Under the pieces are notes generated by a model, which was not told the origin of the DNA, did no database searches, and worked only from the letters and a program-made list of their open reading frames with translations. This document shows positions 1 to 11,085 of a stretch of DNA of 64,000 bases, piece by piece. The translations under genes were made by a program, and so were the position numbers. Origin of the DNA: Owenia fusiformis (taxonomy: Eukaryota > Annelida > Polychaeta > Sabellida > Oweniidae); the NCBI GenBank assembly GCA_903813345.2, contig CAIIXF020000008.1, positions 38,502,867 to 38,566,866 on the forward strand, written 5' to 3'. How positions within the stretch are numbered: position 1 is the first letter of the stretch; every line of letters begins with the position of its first letter.

Positions 1-90
1 TTTTTAGGTGTCCTATTTTGACCAGTGTTTAGTAAGGTGTCCAAAATGTGAAGGAAGATGTTCAACATTTGTAAGTCACTCATGTTAGAT
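1..90. repeat. Dispersed repeat fragment (gtgttcaacatttgtaagtc family)
   Basis: The stretch ending with a 'ttcaacatttgtaagtcact' segment recurs almost word for word at 26979-27018, inside a small inverted-repeat element there. The phrase 'cccaagttgacag' that closes that element also occurs at 1027-1039. This is therefore a fragment of the same dispersed family. No coding content is seen. Confidence 0.5.
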
Positions 91-399
91 ACAGTGCTGG
101 TGGATATTAATTGATCAGTCGTTTAATTTGCATATTTTCTTGAATTTTAACATTTAATGTCCCAAACTCCCACAAACTGCAGAAAAGTATACACCATAAA
201 TCAAATTTACCAAAATGAGTGTCTCCAAGGCTTCACACCAGCGTATGCATAATGCATTTGTCACGAGTTTGAGCTGAAATTTCACCAAAATGAAGTAGGC
301 TAAGGGTAGTCTCTGTCAGGTTTGTTTATTGTGGTAAGCTTGTAAGTGCTCAGAAGCAAATAATTCATGTGCGCGAAACAATCAAATAATCTGATTGGT

Positions 400-524
400 T
401 TTAACTTTGCTGCACATGCGCACAATGTGTGCCATGTTTTTTCTAGTGATTTCGTTTCGTTTCATGGAGTTTGCGTTTCAGTGTAACTTCCGCAAAAATG
501 GCGGACCATGGACAGAATTAACAG
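400..524 (+). promoter_or_regulatory. Candidate STYX promoter and first exon
   Basis: Seen: a GC-richer patch with an NRF1-like 'catgcgca', an ETS-like 'acttccg' at 487-493 and a YY1-like 'aaaatggcgg' at 495-504. A good donor ('acag|gtaaaa') follows at 524/525. NRF1, ETS and YY1 sites around the start codon are typical of animal housekeeping promoters. Two ATGs lie here. The one at 498 closes after seven codons. The one at 508 reads M-D-R-I-N and reaches the donor in phase 2. The first recognised STYX exon starts in phase 0, so either an intermediate exon is missing from my reading or this exon is not part of STYX. Inference only. Confidence 0.35.
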
Positions 525-578
525 GTAAAATCACTTCGAAATTTCAAGATAACTTTTTACCTATAATAGCAAAACTTT

Positions 579-897
579 TCTTTTTTTTTTTTTATATATA
601 TCTTGGTTACCGCCATATTTGGCGAGCAATACCTCATTGGTATATTCCGTATTTTACATATTTTACACTCGAAGATAGAGCCAGAAACCCCTCCTTGGAG
701 GAGCCCTGTTTTCTTTTATGTGCACAGGTACACAGACATACAGGTACACACCACAGCCTTTTATACGAGTCATGAACCACTCAGTCAAACACCCAGAATT
801 ACATAACGCACAAACAAACTTGTCTGAACCAGGAATCGAACCCGGGGCCAAGCGATATTCGTAACCTTGACTCTCTCTGCCACTGAGCCATAGCGGG
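579..897 (-). mobile_element. tRNA-derived SINE, nearly complete
   Basis: Read on the minus strand, the head begins at 897 with a tRNA-like region. It has an A box ('tggctcagtggcagag') and a B box ('ggttcgattcctgg'), the two internal RNA polymerase III promoter elements. A body of about 230 bp follows, and the element ends in an A-rich run (T-run on the plus strand at 579-592). A second, more decayed copy lies at 1483-1790. The reading frames in this stretch are SINE by-products. Confidence 0.8.
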
Positions 898-1357
898 TGG
901 ACTTTTATTTGTGCATTCTATCTATCAGATAAGAGTCTCAGGGGTATGTAGGCAAATTCATTTTGGTAGGAGCACTCTGTTTAATTTGAAAACGCACCCT
1001 TTTTTATTATATATCAGCACTATAGTCCCAAGTTGACAGCCCTGACTTTGAGGTGCTATGGAAGTTAACAGGAACTGACAAAACAAAGAATGTCAGAACC
1101 ATGCTGGATTTTGAAAATTTTTTGAACCAAGATAACAGAGTTCTGTTTGGACCTCCAGTCAGTTTAACTAGTTCCACATATCATTTACATGACCGGGAAC
1201 ACAATGAAAATGGTCAGAATGACCATAAACATGATGAAATAACCTTTTCAGCCCTCTGAAAATGCACTTTCAATTGTGGAATACATGCTGTTTTTTAGGA
1301 TTTGCTACTCAGTGATCATTGCTTTATTTCAATTTCTGAATTTTCCTTTATCTTCAG

Positions 1358-4300
1358 GATTGGACTTATGCAATGAGAAGAGATATGCAAGAAATGGTTC
1401 CTGGCTTATACTTGGGTCCATATGCTGCAGCAATGAAATCAAAGGTAACTATGTGCTATATTAAATACCATGTCCTGTATTGTATTTTGGTTACCGCCAT
1501 ATTTTGGCGAGCAATACCTCATTGGTATATTTACGGATCTTACATGTTTAACACTCAAAGACAGAGCCAAAAACCCTTCCTTGGAGGAGCCCTGTATTTT
1601 TTTATGCGCACCGATACATAGACATACAAGTACACACCACAGCCATTTATACAAGTTCTGGACAACTCAGTCAAACACCCAGAATTAAATGATGCAACAA
1701 ATTTGTCTGAACAGGGAGAGTATCCATGTGCTAAATAACACAATCCAAGGAGAGTATATGTATTACCAAGTTCTTCATCATGTGAGCCCATCAATTTATT
1801 ATGTTAACACGATTCATCTTATCTTGCTTTTGTCTTCTAGCTAGCAGTGCTACAGGGTTACGGCATCACACACATTGTTTGTATCCGACACACTCTCGAG
1901 TCACACTTTATCAAGCCAAACTTTCAGGATTATTTCAGGTAAGACATATTCTCTCTCAGGGATTTAGAAGTTCTGACAGCAGGGAAAAGGAATAAAAAAG
2001 TTGTTTTTTATTTGTATTTATTTTTTGTTTCTGTTCTATCATAGCAAAGTATTATTATGTCAACACTGCGAGCAGTGTCATATTATTATAGTCTCCAACA
2101 TTTTTGTGGACAGTGTTCGGTCATTGGTGTTTGGTGGTAGGCAGTTGGTATTCGATGTTTGTAACAAATGGCAAGTGGAGACATTTTGCATGTTAATGTC
2201 TTGTTGCTTTTGCATTTGAAAAAAAACAGAAGGAGATTTAAATAAAATGAACTTGAGAAAATAGCAGTGTTACAAATGCTTCAAATGAAACCCTGTCATA
2301 TTGGTGCTGACTGCAATGATTGCACATCTTTCTTTGATAAAATTGAAAAAAGATGGAATAAAAAAATATTTTTTAACTGTCATAATCATTGAGTATAACA
2401 TATTCTGATATCATGGAGATGCATGCTATTTACCTTGGAAAATCCCCTGGAATTGTGTAAGTTGAGTCCTCTCCTACGGGAGATTATGTTAAGATAATCA
2501 GAAAGATTAAATGTAATATTTTTGCTAACAACTACAATTTGAGATTAATCTTTTTGCTATGAACCATAGAACCAATTCGAAAACATTGGATTCAGAATTC
2601 CAGTTTAAAGGTTGAGATGGTCAAAATTGTTGATATAAACCAAACCATGTAATTGCTTATATGTAATTGCTTTAGGTATTTGGTATTGGATGTTGCTGAT
2701 ACAGTTACAGAGAATATTATACGCATACTTCCAAAAGTAAGTTTTATGATGTATTTTTAAAAGCTCATGCAGGTGCCATATTGTTGCATATCCTTTAGGA
2801 GATCTCCATTATTTCTAAAGATTATATATTGTGAAAATGAGGCACACGTCAGAGATATTGCTCTTTGAAAATTAAACAGTATCAGAGTTATTCAAGCACT
2901 ATTTAACGCTTGAACAAGGAACTCATAGCATGAATGAAAAAACCTAAACTACTCAATAGTTACAGTGCACCATTCAGCCATATTATTATAGCCATCATTT
3001 TCTGTGACCAGCATTGGGGATCAGTAGTTGTTGTCAGTATTCGTAACAATTGTTACTGTTTATAACAATTTGTTTGCTGGTTGAGTATTTTTGTCATGTT
3101 CATGCCTTGTTTAATTAATGTTTTAGGTTAGAGACTTCATTGAGGAATGTTTCGCTAAAAAAGGTCAGTATAAAGTTAAGTTTTTACTTTATAAAAGGGC
3201 TTGATAAAAAGAATAAATAAATAAATACAATCATGCAATAATTTATATTTTTTGATGAAGGAATCAGGGCTATATTTTTATGTCCACATTTACACTGTTT
3301 TGCGTATGTGTCATGTATGTGTAAATTTGATTGTAGGCAAGGTGCTTATACATGGGAATGCTGGGATATCGAGAAGTGCAACTCTGGTTATAGCATATAT
3401 AATGGAACAATATGGACTTTCTTATATGTAAGTTTCTTGCTAAGTTATCATCATGAAGTGCTACTCTGGTTATAGCATATATAATGGAACAATATGGACT
3501 TTCTTATATGTAAGTTCCTACCTAAGTTATCATCATGAAGTGCAACTCTGGTTATTGCCTATATAATGGAACAATATGGACTTTCTTATATGTAAGTTTT
3601 TACCTAAGTTATCATCATGAAGTGCTACTCTGGTTATAGCATATATAATGGAACAATATGGACTTTCTTATATGTAAGTTTTTACCTAAGTTATCATCAT
3701 GAAGTGCTACTCTGGTTATAGCATATATAATGGAACAATATGGACTTTCTTATATGTAAGTTCCTACCAAAGTTATCATCATGAAGGGCAACTCTGGTTA
3801 TAGCATATATAATGGAACAATATGGACTTTCTTATATGTAAGTTCCTACCTAAGTTATCATCATGAAGGGCAACTCTGGTTATAGCATATATAATGGAAC
3901 AATATGGACTTTCTTATATGTAAGTTTTTACCTAAGTTATCATCATGAAGTGCTACTCTGGTTATAGCATATATAATGGAACAATATGGACTTTCTTATA
4001 TGTAAGTTCCTACCAAAGTTATCATCATGAAGGGCAACTCTGGTTATAGCATATATAATGGAACAATATGGACTTTCTTATATGTAAGTTTCTTGCTAAG
4101 TTATCATCATGAAGTGCTACTCTGGTTATAGCATATATAATGGAACAATATGGACTTTCTTATATGTAAGTTTTTACCTAAGTTATCATCATGAAGTGCT
4201 ACTCTGGTTATAGCATATATAATGGAACAATATGGACTTTCTTATATGTAAGTTCCTACCAAAGTTATCATCATGAAGTGCAACTCTGGTTATAGCATAT

Positions 4301-7300
4301 ATAATGGAACAATATGGACTTTCTTATATGTAAGTTTTTACCTAAGTTATCATCATGAAGTGCTACTCTGGTTATCGCATATATAATGGAACAATATGGA
4401 CTTTCTTATATGTAAGTTAATTGCTAAGTTATCATCATGAAGTGCTACTCTGGTTATAGCATATATAATGGAACAATATGGACTTTCTTATATGTAAGTT
4501 TTTACCTAAGTTATTATCATGAAGTGCTACTCTGGTTATAGCATATATAATGGAACAATATGGACTTTCTTATATGTAAGTTTTTACCTAAGTTATTATC
4601 ATGAAGTGCTACTCTGGTTATAGCATATATAATGGAACAATATGGACTTTCTTATATGTAAGTTTCTTGCTAAGTTATCATCATGAAGTGCTACTCTGGT
4701 TATAGCATATATAATGGAACAATATGGACTTTCTTATATGTAAGTTTTTACCTAAGTTATCATCATGAAGTGCTACTCTGGTTATAGCATATATAATGGA
4801 ACAATATGGACTTTCTTATATGTAAGTTTTTACCTAAATTATCATGAAGTGCTACTCTGGTTATAGCATATTATATAATGGAACAATATGGACTTTCTTA
4901 TATGTAAGTTCCTAACTAAGCTATCATCATGAAGTGCAACTCTGGTTATAGCATATATAATGGAACAATATGGACTTTCTTATATGTAAGTTAATTGCTA
5001 AGTTATCATCATGAAGTGCTACTCTGGTTATAGCATATATAATGGAACAATATGGACTTTCTTATATGTAAGTTAATTGCTAAGTTATCATCATGAAGTG
5101 CAACTCTTGTTATAGCATATATAATGGAACAATATGGACTTTCTTATATGTAAGTTCCTACCTAAGTTATCATCATGAAGTGCAACTCTGGTTATAGCAT
5201 ATATAATGGAACAATATGGACTTTCTTATATGTAAGTTCCTACCAAAGTTATCATCATGAAGTGCAACTCTGGTTATAGCATATATAATGGAACAATATG
5301 GACTTTCTTATATGTAAGTTCCTACCAAAGTTATCATCATGAAGTGCAACTCTTGTTATAGCATATATAATGGAACAATATGGACTTTCTTATATGTAAG
5401 TTCCTACCTAAGTTATCATCATGAAGTGCAACTCTGGTTATAGCATATATAATGGAACATCATGGACTTTCTTATATGTAAGTTCCTACCTAAGTTATCA
5501 TCATGAAGTGCAACTCTGGTTATAGCATATATAATGGAACAATATGGACTTTCTTATATGTAAGTTCCTTCCTAAGTTATCATCATGAAGTGCAACTCTG
5601 GTTATAGCATATATAATGGAACAATATGGACTTTCTTATATGTAAGTTTCTTGCTAAGTTATCATCATGAAGTGCTACTCTGGTTATAGCATATATAATG
5701 GAACAATATGGACTTTCTTATATGTAAGTTCCTACCTAAGTTATCATCATGAAGTGCAACTCTGCTTATAGCATATATAATGGAACAATATGGACTTTCC
5801 TATATGTAAGTTCCTACCAAAGTTATCATCATGAAGTGCAACTCTGGTTATAGCATATATAATGGAACAATATGGACTTTCTTATATGTAAGTTCCTACC
5901 TAAGTTATCATCATGAAGTGCAACTCTGGTTATAGCATATATAATGGAACAATATGGACTTTCTTATATGTAAGTTCCTACCTAAGTTATCATCATGAAG
6001 TGCAACTCTGGTTATATAGCATATATAATGGAACAATATGGACTTTCTTATGTGTAAGTTCCCAGCTAAGTTATCATCATTCCTCTTTATTCATCATTTT
6101 GGAGATACAGTGAAACCTTCATATCTGAACACCTCTCTTATCCAAACACCTGTTGATGCAAACACTTTTTTGAGTCCCACTTTCGTTATCTTCAATTGAC
6201 TCGCATTTTTAACCTCTTGACCACTCAGAGTGATGAGATTTCTCGTCACCTTAGAAATCACCTTGAAACCTAGAGTGACGAGATACTGTGTCCCAAAAGT
6301 TTTCTCTAAAATTGCTCTAATTTGTACAATTTTCATTTAAATTCCGTCAAAATCAAAACATGTTATAAACTTTTCAGGGATGCCTTTTCCTATGTCCAGC
6401 AGAGGAGGTTTTGTATTAACCCGAATCAGGGATTTGCTCAACAGTTAAGGGTAAGTAAAGATAAGAGGACATGGATGTAGCGCTAGGCGAGGCCACATGA
6501 AGCAACTGCCTCAGACCAAAACTTAACCAAAACTTAGTTCATGATTGATCCTATTTTGTGTACCATTTTCATTTCATGCACCATCTGAATACTATCTGAA
6601 TACTATATCTGAATACTATCTGAATACTATATCTGAATGCTATCTGAATACTATCTGAAGACTATATCTGAATACTTTCTGAACACTATCTGAATACTAT
6701 CTGAATACTTTCTAAATACTATCTGAATACTTTCTGAATACTTATATATATATCTGAATACTATCTGAAGACTATATCTGAATACTTTCTGAATACTATC
6801 TGAATACTCTCCGAATACTATCTGAACACTATCTGAATACTATCAGAATACTTTCTGAATACTATCTGAACACTTTCTGAATACTATCTAAATACTTTCT
6901 GAATACTATCTGAATACTTTCTGAATACTTTCTGAATACTATCTGAATACTTTCTGAATACTATCTCAGTATATCATTTTTATGAGTTTCATCATTTTTA
7001 GTAATGAGTTAATAAAAAAATATAATAAATGAATAGACTGTATTGAATGCTGATACAGTATTAATTGCAACTAGTACATAGAAATAATATCAAGAAAATG
7101 TATATAAAAGCATCAATATTCTGAGTTTTCCATGATTTATTCCTGGTGTCACACCGCTAATATTTGAGATAAAAAGAAAGAGATAATGAGAAAATATTTC
7201 ACTAAATCAGTAAAATAATTGCTGTTCATTCTTTTTGCATATTCAGATATTAGCATAATCATGTGATATTAGACTTGCATATTCAGATATTAGCATAATC

Positions 7301-7740
7301 ATGTGATATTGGACTTCCATATTCAGATATTAGCATAATCACGTGATATTAGACTGTGCTACATTTTAGGAATATGAACCCATCTACAAAGCCAACCTAT
7401 CTTTAAGAAATGGTCACTCTTCTCAGGGCAATGGTACGCATTTTTATTTATTTAATGGACTGACTAGATATCTAGTACTTATCCTAGTTGATATATTTAA
7501 TGTTGGTTTTGTTTACCAAAGACCTTATATGCAATCTATTTAAATTTCTTTTTTCGCTCACTTTTATATTTCCACCAGATCAAGTTTCTCGTGAGGTACA
7601 AGTCATTGAAAAACATCTCAGTTCCCATAAATATAATAACACATTTTGTTTGTTAAATTTCAGGTCTTTTGAAGCGGAAATATGAGCAAGATGATGAAAG
7701 TATGGACACTGATTCTTCAAGTCACATGAAACTGACATGA
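1358..7740 (+). CDS. STYX: STYX, serine/threonine/tyrosine-interacting pseudophosphatase (8 exons, N-terminus missing)
   Basis: Coding exons, each with AG/GT borders and matching phases: 1358-1444, 1841-1938, 2676-2736, 3127-3163, 3337-3427, 6378-6450, 7370-7433, 7664-7740 (stop TGA 7738-7740). They give 195 residues in one frame. The human protein has 223, so about 20 N-terminal residues are missing. The product opens DWTYAMRRDMQEMVPGLYLG and ends with an acidic KRKYEQDDESMDTD-type tail, both as in vertebrate STYX. The active-site loop reads HGNAGISRS. The catalytic Cys of the HCxxGxxRS signature is replaced by Gly, as in vertebrate STYX, so it should bind phosphoproteins without hydrolysing them. 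Known roles of the family are anchoring ERK1/2 in the nucleus and binding FBXW7. Odd: two arrays have grown from its own exons (3373-6080 and 7701-8250). Confidence 0.93.
1483..1790 (-). mobile_element. Decayed copy of the 579-897 SINE
   Basis: The body matches the SINE at 579-897 closely: 'ggttaccgccatat', 'gcgagcaatacctcattggt', 'ccttggaggagccctgt' and 'actcagtcaaacacccagaa'. The tRNA-like head (about 1710-1790) is strongly eroded and its B box is no longer clear. It lies in the STYX intron between the first two recognised exons. Confidence 0.7.
2075..2225. repeat. Dispersed repeat ('gtctccaac...tgtaacaaat...cttg')
   Basis: A block of about 150 bp built on 'tattattatagtctccaac', a G/T-rich 'ggtggt...cagttggtat', 'tgtaacaaat' and 'gcatgttaatgtcttg'. 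Related blocks occur at about 2975-3120, at 47205-47365 and, inverted, at 59440-59580. All lie in introns or flanks. I do not recognise the family. Confidence 0.5.
3373..6080 (+). repeat. 82-bp tandem array made of a STYX exon end plus its splice donor, about 33 copies
   Basis: The first unit is the real exon 3337-3427. From base 3373 the last 55 nt of that exon, its donor (T|gtaagt at 3427/3428) and about 27 nt of intron repeat every 82 bp. The last donor is at 6054. A few copies are 2-3 bp longer or shorter. The exonic part is almost invariant. The intronic spacer comes in four kinds (tttcttgc, ttcctacc, tttttacc, ttaattgc after gtaag). Every copy has a usable gtaagt, but none has a recognisable acceptor. 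Reading past the first donor meets TAA at once, and 82 is not a multiple of 3, so using a later donor would break the STYX frame. Confidence 0.95.
6106..6200. mobile_element. Fragment of a CAGTRAAACC inverted-repeat MITE
   Basis: It starts TACAGTGAAACC and continues with 'gaacacctctcttatcc' and 'aaacacttttttgagtccc'. This matches the element at 58275-58440, and it matches 32967-33163 in the opposite orientation. The second terminus is not found. TIRs of the CAGTNNAACCTC type with TA target sites suggest a pogo/Tigger-related non-autonomous element (inference). Confidence 0.5.
6583..6966 (+). repeat. 11-bp tandem array (ctgaatactat / ctgaatacttt)
   Basis: About 34 units of 'tctgaatacta' and 'tctgaatactt' with minor variants lie in the STYX intron between the exons at 6378-6450 and 7370-7433. 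No coding or regulatory content is seen. Confidence 0.9.
7238..7355 (+). repeat. Three 40-bp repeats just upstream of a STYX acceptor
   Basis: The unit 'gcatattcagatattagcat' plus 'aatcatgtgatattagactt' occurs three times, at 7238, 7278 and 7318. The array ends about 12 bp before the acceptor at 7368-7369. Each unit has internal TTAG motifs that could act as weak acceptors or branch-region sequence (inference). Confidence 0.85.
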
Positions 7741-8250
7741 CAACAGTTACCATAGTGACTAGGGTATGGACACTGATTCTTCAAGTCACATGAAACTGAC
7801 ATGACAACAGTTACTATAGTGACTAGGGTATGGACACTGATTCTTCAAGTCACATGAAACTGACATGACAACAGTAACTATAGTGACTAGGGTATGGACA
7901 GTGATTCTAAACGTCATATGAAACTGGGGGAACCATGTTTACTACAGATATATTGAGCGTGATTCTACAAGTCATTTAATGACGTGACTATGGTTACTAT
8001 AGTAATAAGGTGTGGAAGTTGATTCGACAAGGATAATGAAACTGATGTTGCCATTGTTACGGTGCTACAAGTCATAAGAAAATGACATGATAGTAGTAGT
8101 AACTATAGTGATAAGTGTATGGACACTGATTCTACAAGTCAAATGAAACTAATGGAACCATGGTGATTAATCTGCCATGACTATGGTGGCCATGGTGATA
8201 CCATAAAACACAATCCACAAGTCATATAAAGTTGACATGAATTGAGTTAG
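7701..8250 (+). repeat. 64-bp tandem array starting in the last STYX codons
   Basis: The first unit (7701-7764) holds the final 12 coding codons of STYX, the TGA stop and 25 bp of 3' flank. Near-perfect copies start at 7765, 7829 and 7893. Increasingly diverged copies continue to about 8250, recognisable by 'ggacactgattctacaagtc' and 'actatagtgat'. The copies lie in what should be the 3' UTR. The encoded C-terminus itself is unaffected. Confidence 0.88.
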
Positions 8251-8808
8251 TATGTTTGACCACCTGTGTTTTAGTAAAATTGTTCCAACAAATCCATTTC
8301 ATTTTATATTGCAATTACTCAGAAAGGTAACATATACCTCATATTTTTTAATCATACCATGAAGATGGGAAATGCAATCCATTAAACAAACAGATTTGAA
8401 AGCCTTGAGTTACAGTAAATGTTGGTCATGTGACCAGTAGCTAAAGTATCTAGCTTAGACCAAAGTAGTGTCATTCGTGTCTCTCCATGAGCCATAAATC
8501 AAATACTAGATATAGTACCAGTTGATGGATTTGGATCAAATTTTATAAGTTGATGCCTTGAGGACATAAAACCTCTGCTCAAGAAAGAAATGTTCAAGAT
8601 GGCCACTAAATTTCAAAATGGCCACCATTGTTCATAAAAATGTAATTTTTGATAACTTACATAGGCCTGTAGCAAGCTTTTGCCCAAAAATCCAGGGGGT
8701 TCACTTTTACAAAGTCCCAAAATCACATGAAAAGGAATAGGCCTAGCCTAATAGAAGTTAATGTATGGGAGTATTGGAAATAGGAACTACATGTTTCTAA
8801 AGGGAAGT
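8251..8808. other. Non-coding flank, no gene seen
   Basis: AT-rich sequence after the STYX array, probably 3' UTR or intergenic. It contains 'aagatggccac...aaaatggccacc' (8597-8625), like the repeat at 49930-50300. It also contains a short piece of the 'aggcctgtagc...ccaggggg' family at 8664-8705. No exon is supported. Confidence 0.5.
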
Positions 8809-8973
8809 ATGGTAAAACCTGTCTAATCGGAACACTTTTGGTACATGTAAAAAGTGTTCCACTTGGGAGGTGTTCCAATTATACAGGTTCATTTAGCATT
8901 AAGTCAGTTGGTCTTTGGACTCTGAAAAGTGTTTCACTAACAGATGTGTTCCACTAAACAGATTTCACTGTAT
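8809..8973. mobile_element. MITE with GTAAAACCTGT termini
   Basis: It begins 'ggtaaaacctgtc' and ends with the inverted 'agatttcactgta'. Inside are alternating 'gtgttccact' and 'ggaacac' motifs in both orientations. Related copies lie at 29185-29354 and 55590-55775. Internal palindromy and absence of any ORF fit a non-autonomous DNA element. Confidence 0.65.
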
Positions 8974-9221
8974 ATTAACTGGTCACTCCCTCTGATGCCT
9001 TGGTTAGATGTCATATCATTCCAGTGGATAAACTCAATATATCATCCCTCCCTAGACTATAACATATGTGTTCATCGCATACTTGGACCTTTTCCACTTG
9101 GAAGTAGACCATCTCCCCCCAAAGACCTATATTTGATAAAATATATGGTGTGAGATGTAATTTAAATAAACCTTCCTTCTTTAATCCAAAACATGGATTT
9201 TTGGAGTTAGGCCTATTGTAC

Positions 9222-9251
9222 CATGGGCTTTCAATCTCTTGAAAGCCCATG
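9222..9251. other. Perfect 13-bp inverted repeat with a 4-nt loop
   Basis: The arms 'catgggctttcaa' (9222-9234) and 'ttgaaagcccatg' (9239-9251) are exact reverse complements around 'tctc'. The 123-residue minus-strand frame that spans it (9011-9382) resembles nothing I know and is left out. Confidence 0.8.
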
Positions 9252-9499
9252 ATTTGTACATACATGACATATTGTAAGTATTTTATTGAAATAAAAGTTT
9301 TTGTGTTGAAAAAACTGTTGTGTTTACCTAAGGCTAATCTAGCTATATTCTCAAGGTGTCTGCCAAATCTCCAAGAAAACATTTATTAAAAAAAGTCATT
9401 AGGCTACACATAGAACATGTAGAAAGAGTCAAACAAATTGGAGATTGGTCTGAAAGGTTTTCCACTTCCCCTCCGCCCTCTTTACAATCGTATAATAAT

Positions 9500-9975
9500 A
9501 GCCCTATTTTACACTACACGCGATATTCCAAGACGTCTTGGCTAAAACGTTTTAGAAAAATTATGTCGAGTTTACACCACCATTTTCAAGACGTCTTACG
9601 AAATATGATTGAGTTTACACCTGCAAATAAGTTCTTCTCGATAATTTTGGGATGATATTCGGAACAAGGGATAAGACAAAAGAGAGGACCATGCGACATA
9701 TATGTAAATGGAAAGTTTCAATTAAATTAAACGTTTCGTTCGGCGCAACGCAAAAAAAACTGACTAAAACCGATGGATTTACACTCGCTTGTAAAACATG
9801 TAAAACGTTTTAACGCCAAGACGTCTTGGCTATGACTAGGGTCCTAAAACGTTTTAGCTCTTAGCCGAGAGCTCTTCAGAAAATCTGGATTTACATTAGG
9901 GCCTACATTTGTAAAACGTTTTAACGCTTAAACTTTTTAGCCAAGACGTCTTAGGGCTCTAGTGTAAATCCAACA
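9500..9975. mobile_element. Small DNA element with subterminal palindromes (AAGACGTCTT, TAAAACGTTTTA)
   Basis: The left side reads 'ttttacactac...ccaagacgtcttggctaaaa'. The right side, reverse-complemented, reads 'ggatttacacta...taagacgtcttggctaaaa', so the ends form imperfect TIRs. The palindrome AAGACGTCTT occurs four times, and TAAAACGTTTTA-type palindromes four times plus one variant just outside. No ORF. Clustered subterminal motifs of this kind usually serve as transposase-binding sites, for example in hAT elements; that family assignment is inference. Confidence 0.6.
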
Positions 9976-10293
9976 TTAAATTGTAAAACGTTCTAATGAT
10001 TTAATAAAAGTTTCAAAGAAGCCTGCACGCTGGTGGTGTGGGGTGACCCGGTATCCCTCTCGATAGTACCTTTTGCTAGTTTTTGTTTGTACCTTTGATA
10101 TTTCTTTACCTCGAGCCATAAATATAAGACAGCGTATAAATCAAGGTGATGGGGGTATAGGCATCTTCGCACGCTCCGATCTTCACTACGACCGACTGGA
10201 GCCGAGTGAACGAAGATGTGGTATAGGCCGAGGGGCAAAGTTATGATGGTTGGAAATTAATACAAATTAAATTCATAGAAGTAACGGTATTTA

Positions 10294-11085
10294 CACTCCC
10301 CTCCATATGTTTGGCAACCTTCGCTCCCCCATCGAACTTTAAAAAACCTCTTTACGTTTGAATTTTTATTCACTTAACAACATTCGATGAAATAACTTAT
10401 AATATTGATGGAAACGTAACTTTATTTGCAATACCTTCAATACCTTGTGTTCGGGGCAAATCAGAAATCAGGATATCTGTCAGTAAAAGATTCAGCAAAA
10501 ATATTTTTATATAGATTATTGAATTGTCTAACTTTTTTGTACACAAAGTGTTTACTTCATGAATATTAAAGATACAGAGCTTCAAATTGTCATTTTTGAA
10601 AATTATTTTTCGCCTCTTATTCAATGGGAGAGGTTTTTGAAAAATAATTTTGACTTTAAAGAGCTATAACTATTTGCTGATCCTGAAAAAAGGTATCAAT
10701 TTTTTGTTAAATGAAGTTAGCAAATTCAATTGCCTACCTATAAACTTGTATTTTTGCAAGGACTCGGAGTGATGGATACCCGGGGATGGATATTCTGTCA
10801 TATGACTTGCGGCAAACCTACCATTCCATCGGTTAACATGGGAATGTCGGCTTTCAAAAATTCATCAAATTTATTATCAATTTTCGACCTATTGTAGGCC
10901 TAATTGAGGGGGAAAATGAGAAAATTTGGAGGTATTGGAAATAAAGTCAAATTATGTTTCAATTAATAGTATAAGTATTTCCATCGCAGGTTAAGTAAAT
11001 AAAAATTCAAAAGTACTGAGAAAGAGGTTTTAACACGTATAGTTCAATGGTGGAGCTAAGGTTGCCAAACTTATGGAGGGGAGTG
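10294..11085. mobile_element. Non-autonomous DNA transposon with ~100-bp TIRs and TA target duplication
   Basis: The left end 'cactcccctccatatgtttg' and about 95 bp after it match, as reverse complement, the right end 'aacttatggaggggagtg'. Matching segments inside the arms include 'ggcaacctt', 'aaaacctcttt' and 'gaatttttatt'. The element is flanked by TA on both sides (10292-10293 and 11086-11087). It is about 790 bp with no transposase frame. Confidence 0.78.

Noticed and set aside
1053-1259. 68-aa ORF as a missing STYX N-terminal exon
   Set aside because: No resemblance to STYX N-termini, no suitable acceptor/donor pair in the right phase, and it opens next to a dispersed-repeat fragment.
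3373-6080. CRISPR-like array
   Set aside because: Regular direct repeats, but the unit is 82 bp of exon plus intron, spacers are not unique, and the setting is an animal gene.
5913-6113. 66-aa ORF at the end of the STYX array
   Set aside because: Off-frame reading of the last 82-bp units. The genuine frame reads into the donor.
9011-9382. 123-aa minus-strand gene
   Set aside because: No similarity recognised, no splice or promoter support, and the frame runs through a hairpin repeat.
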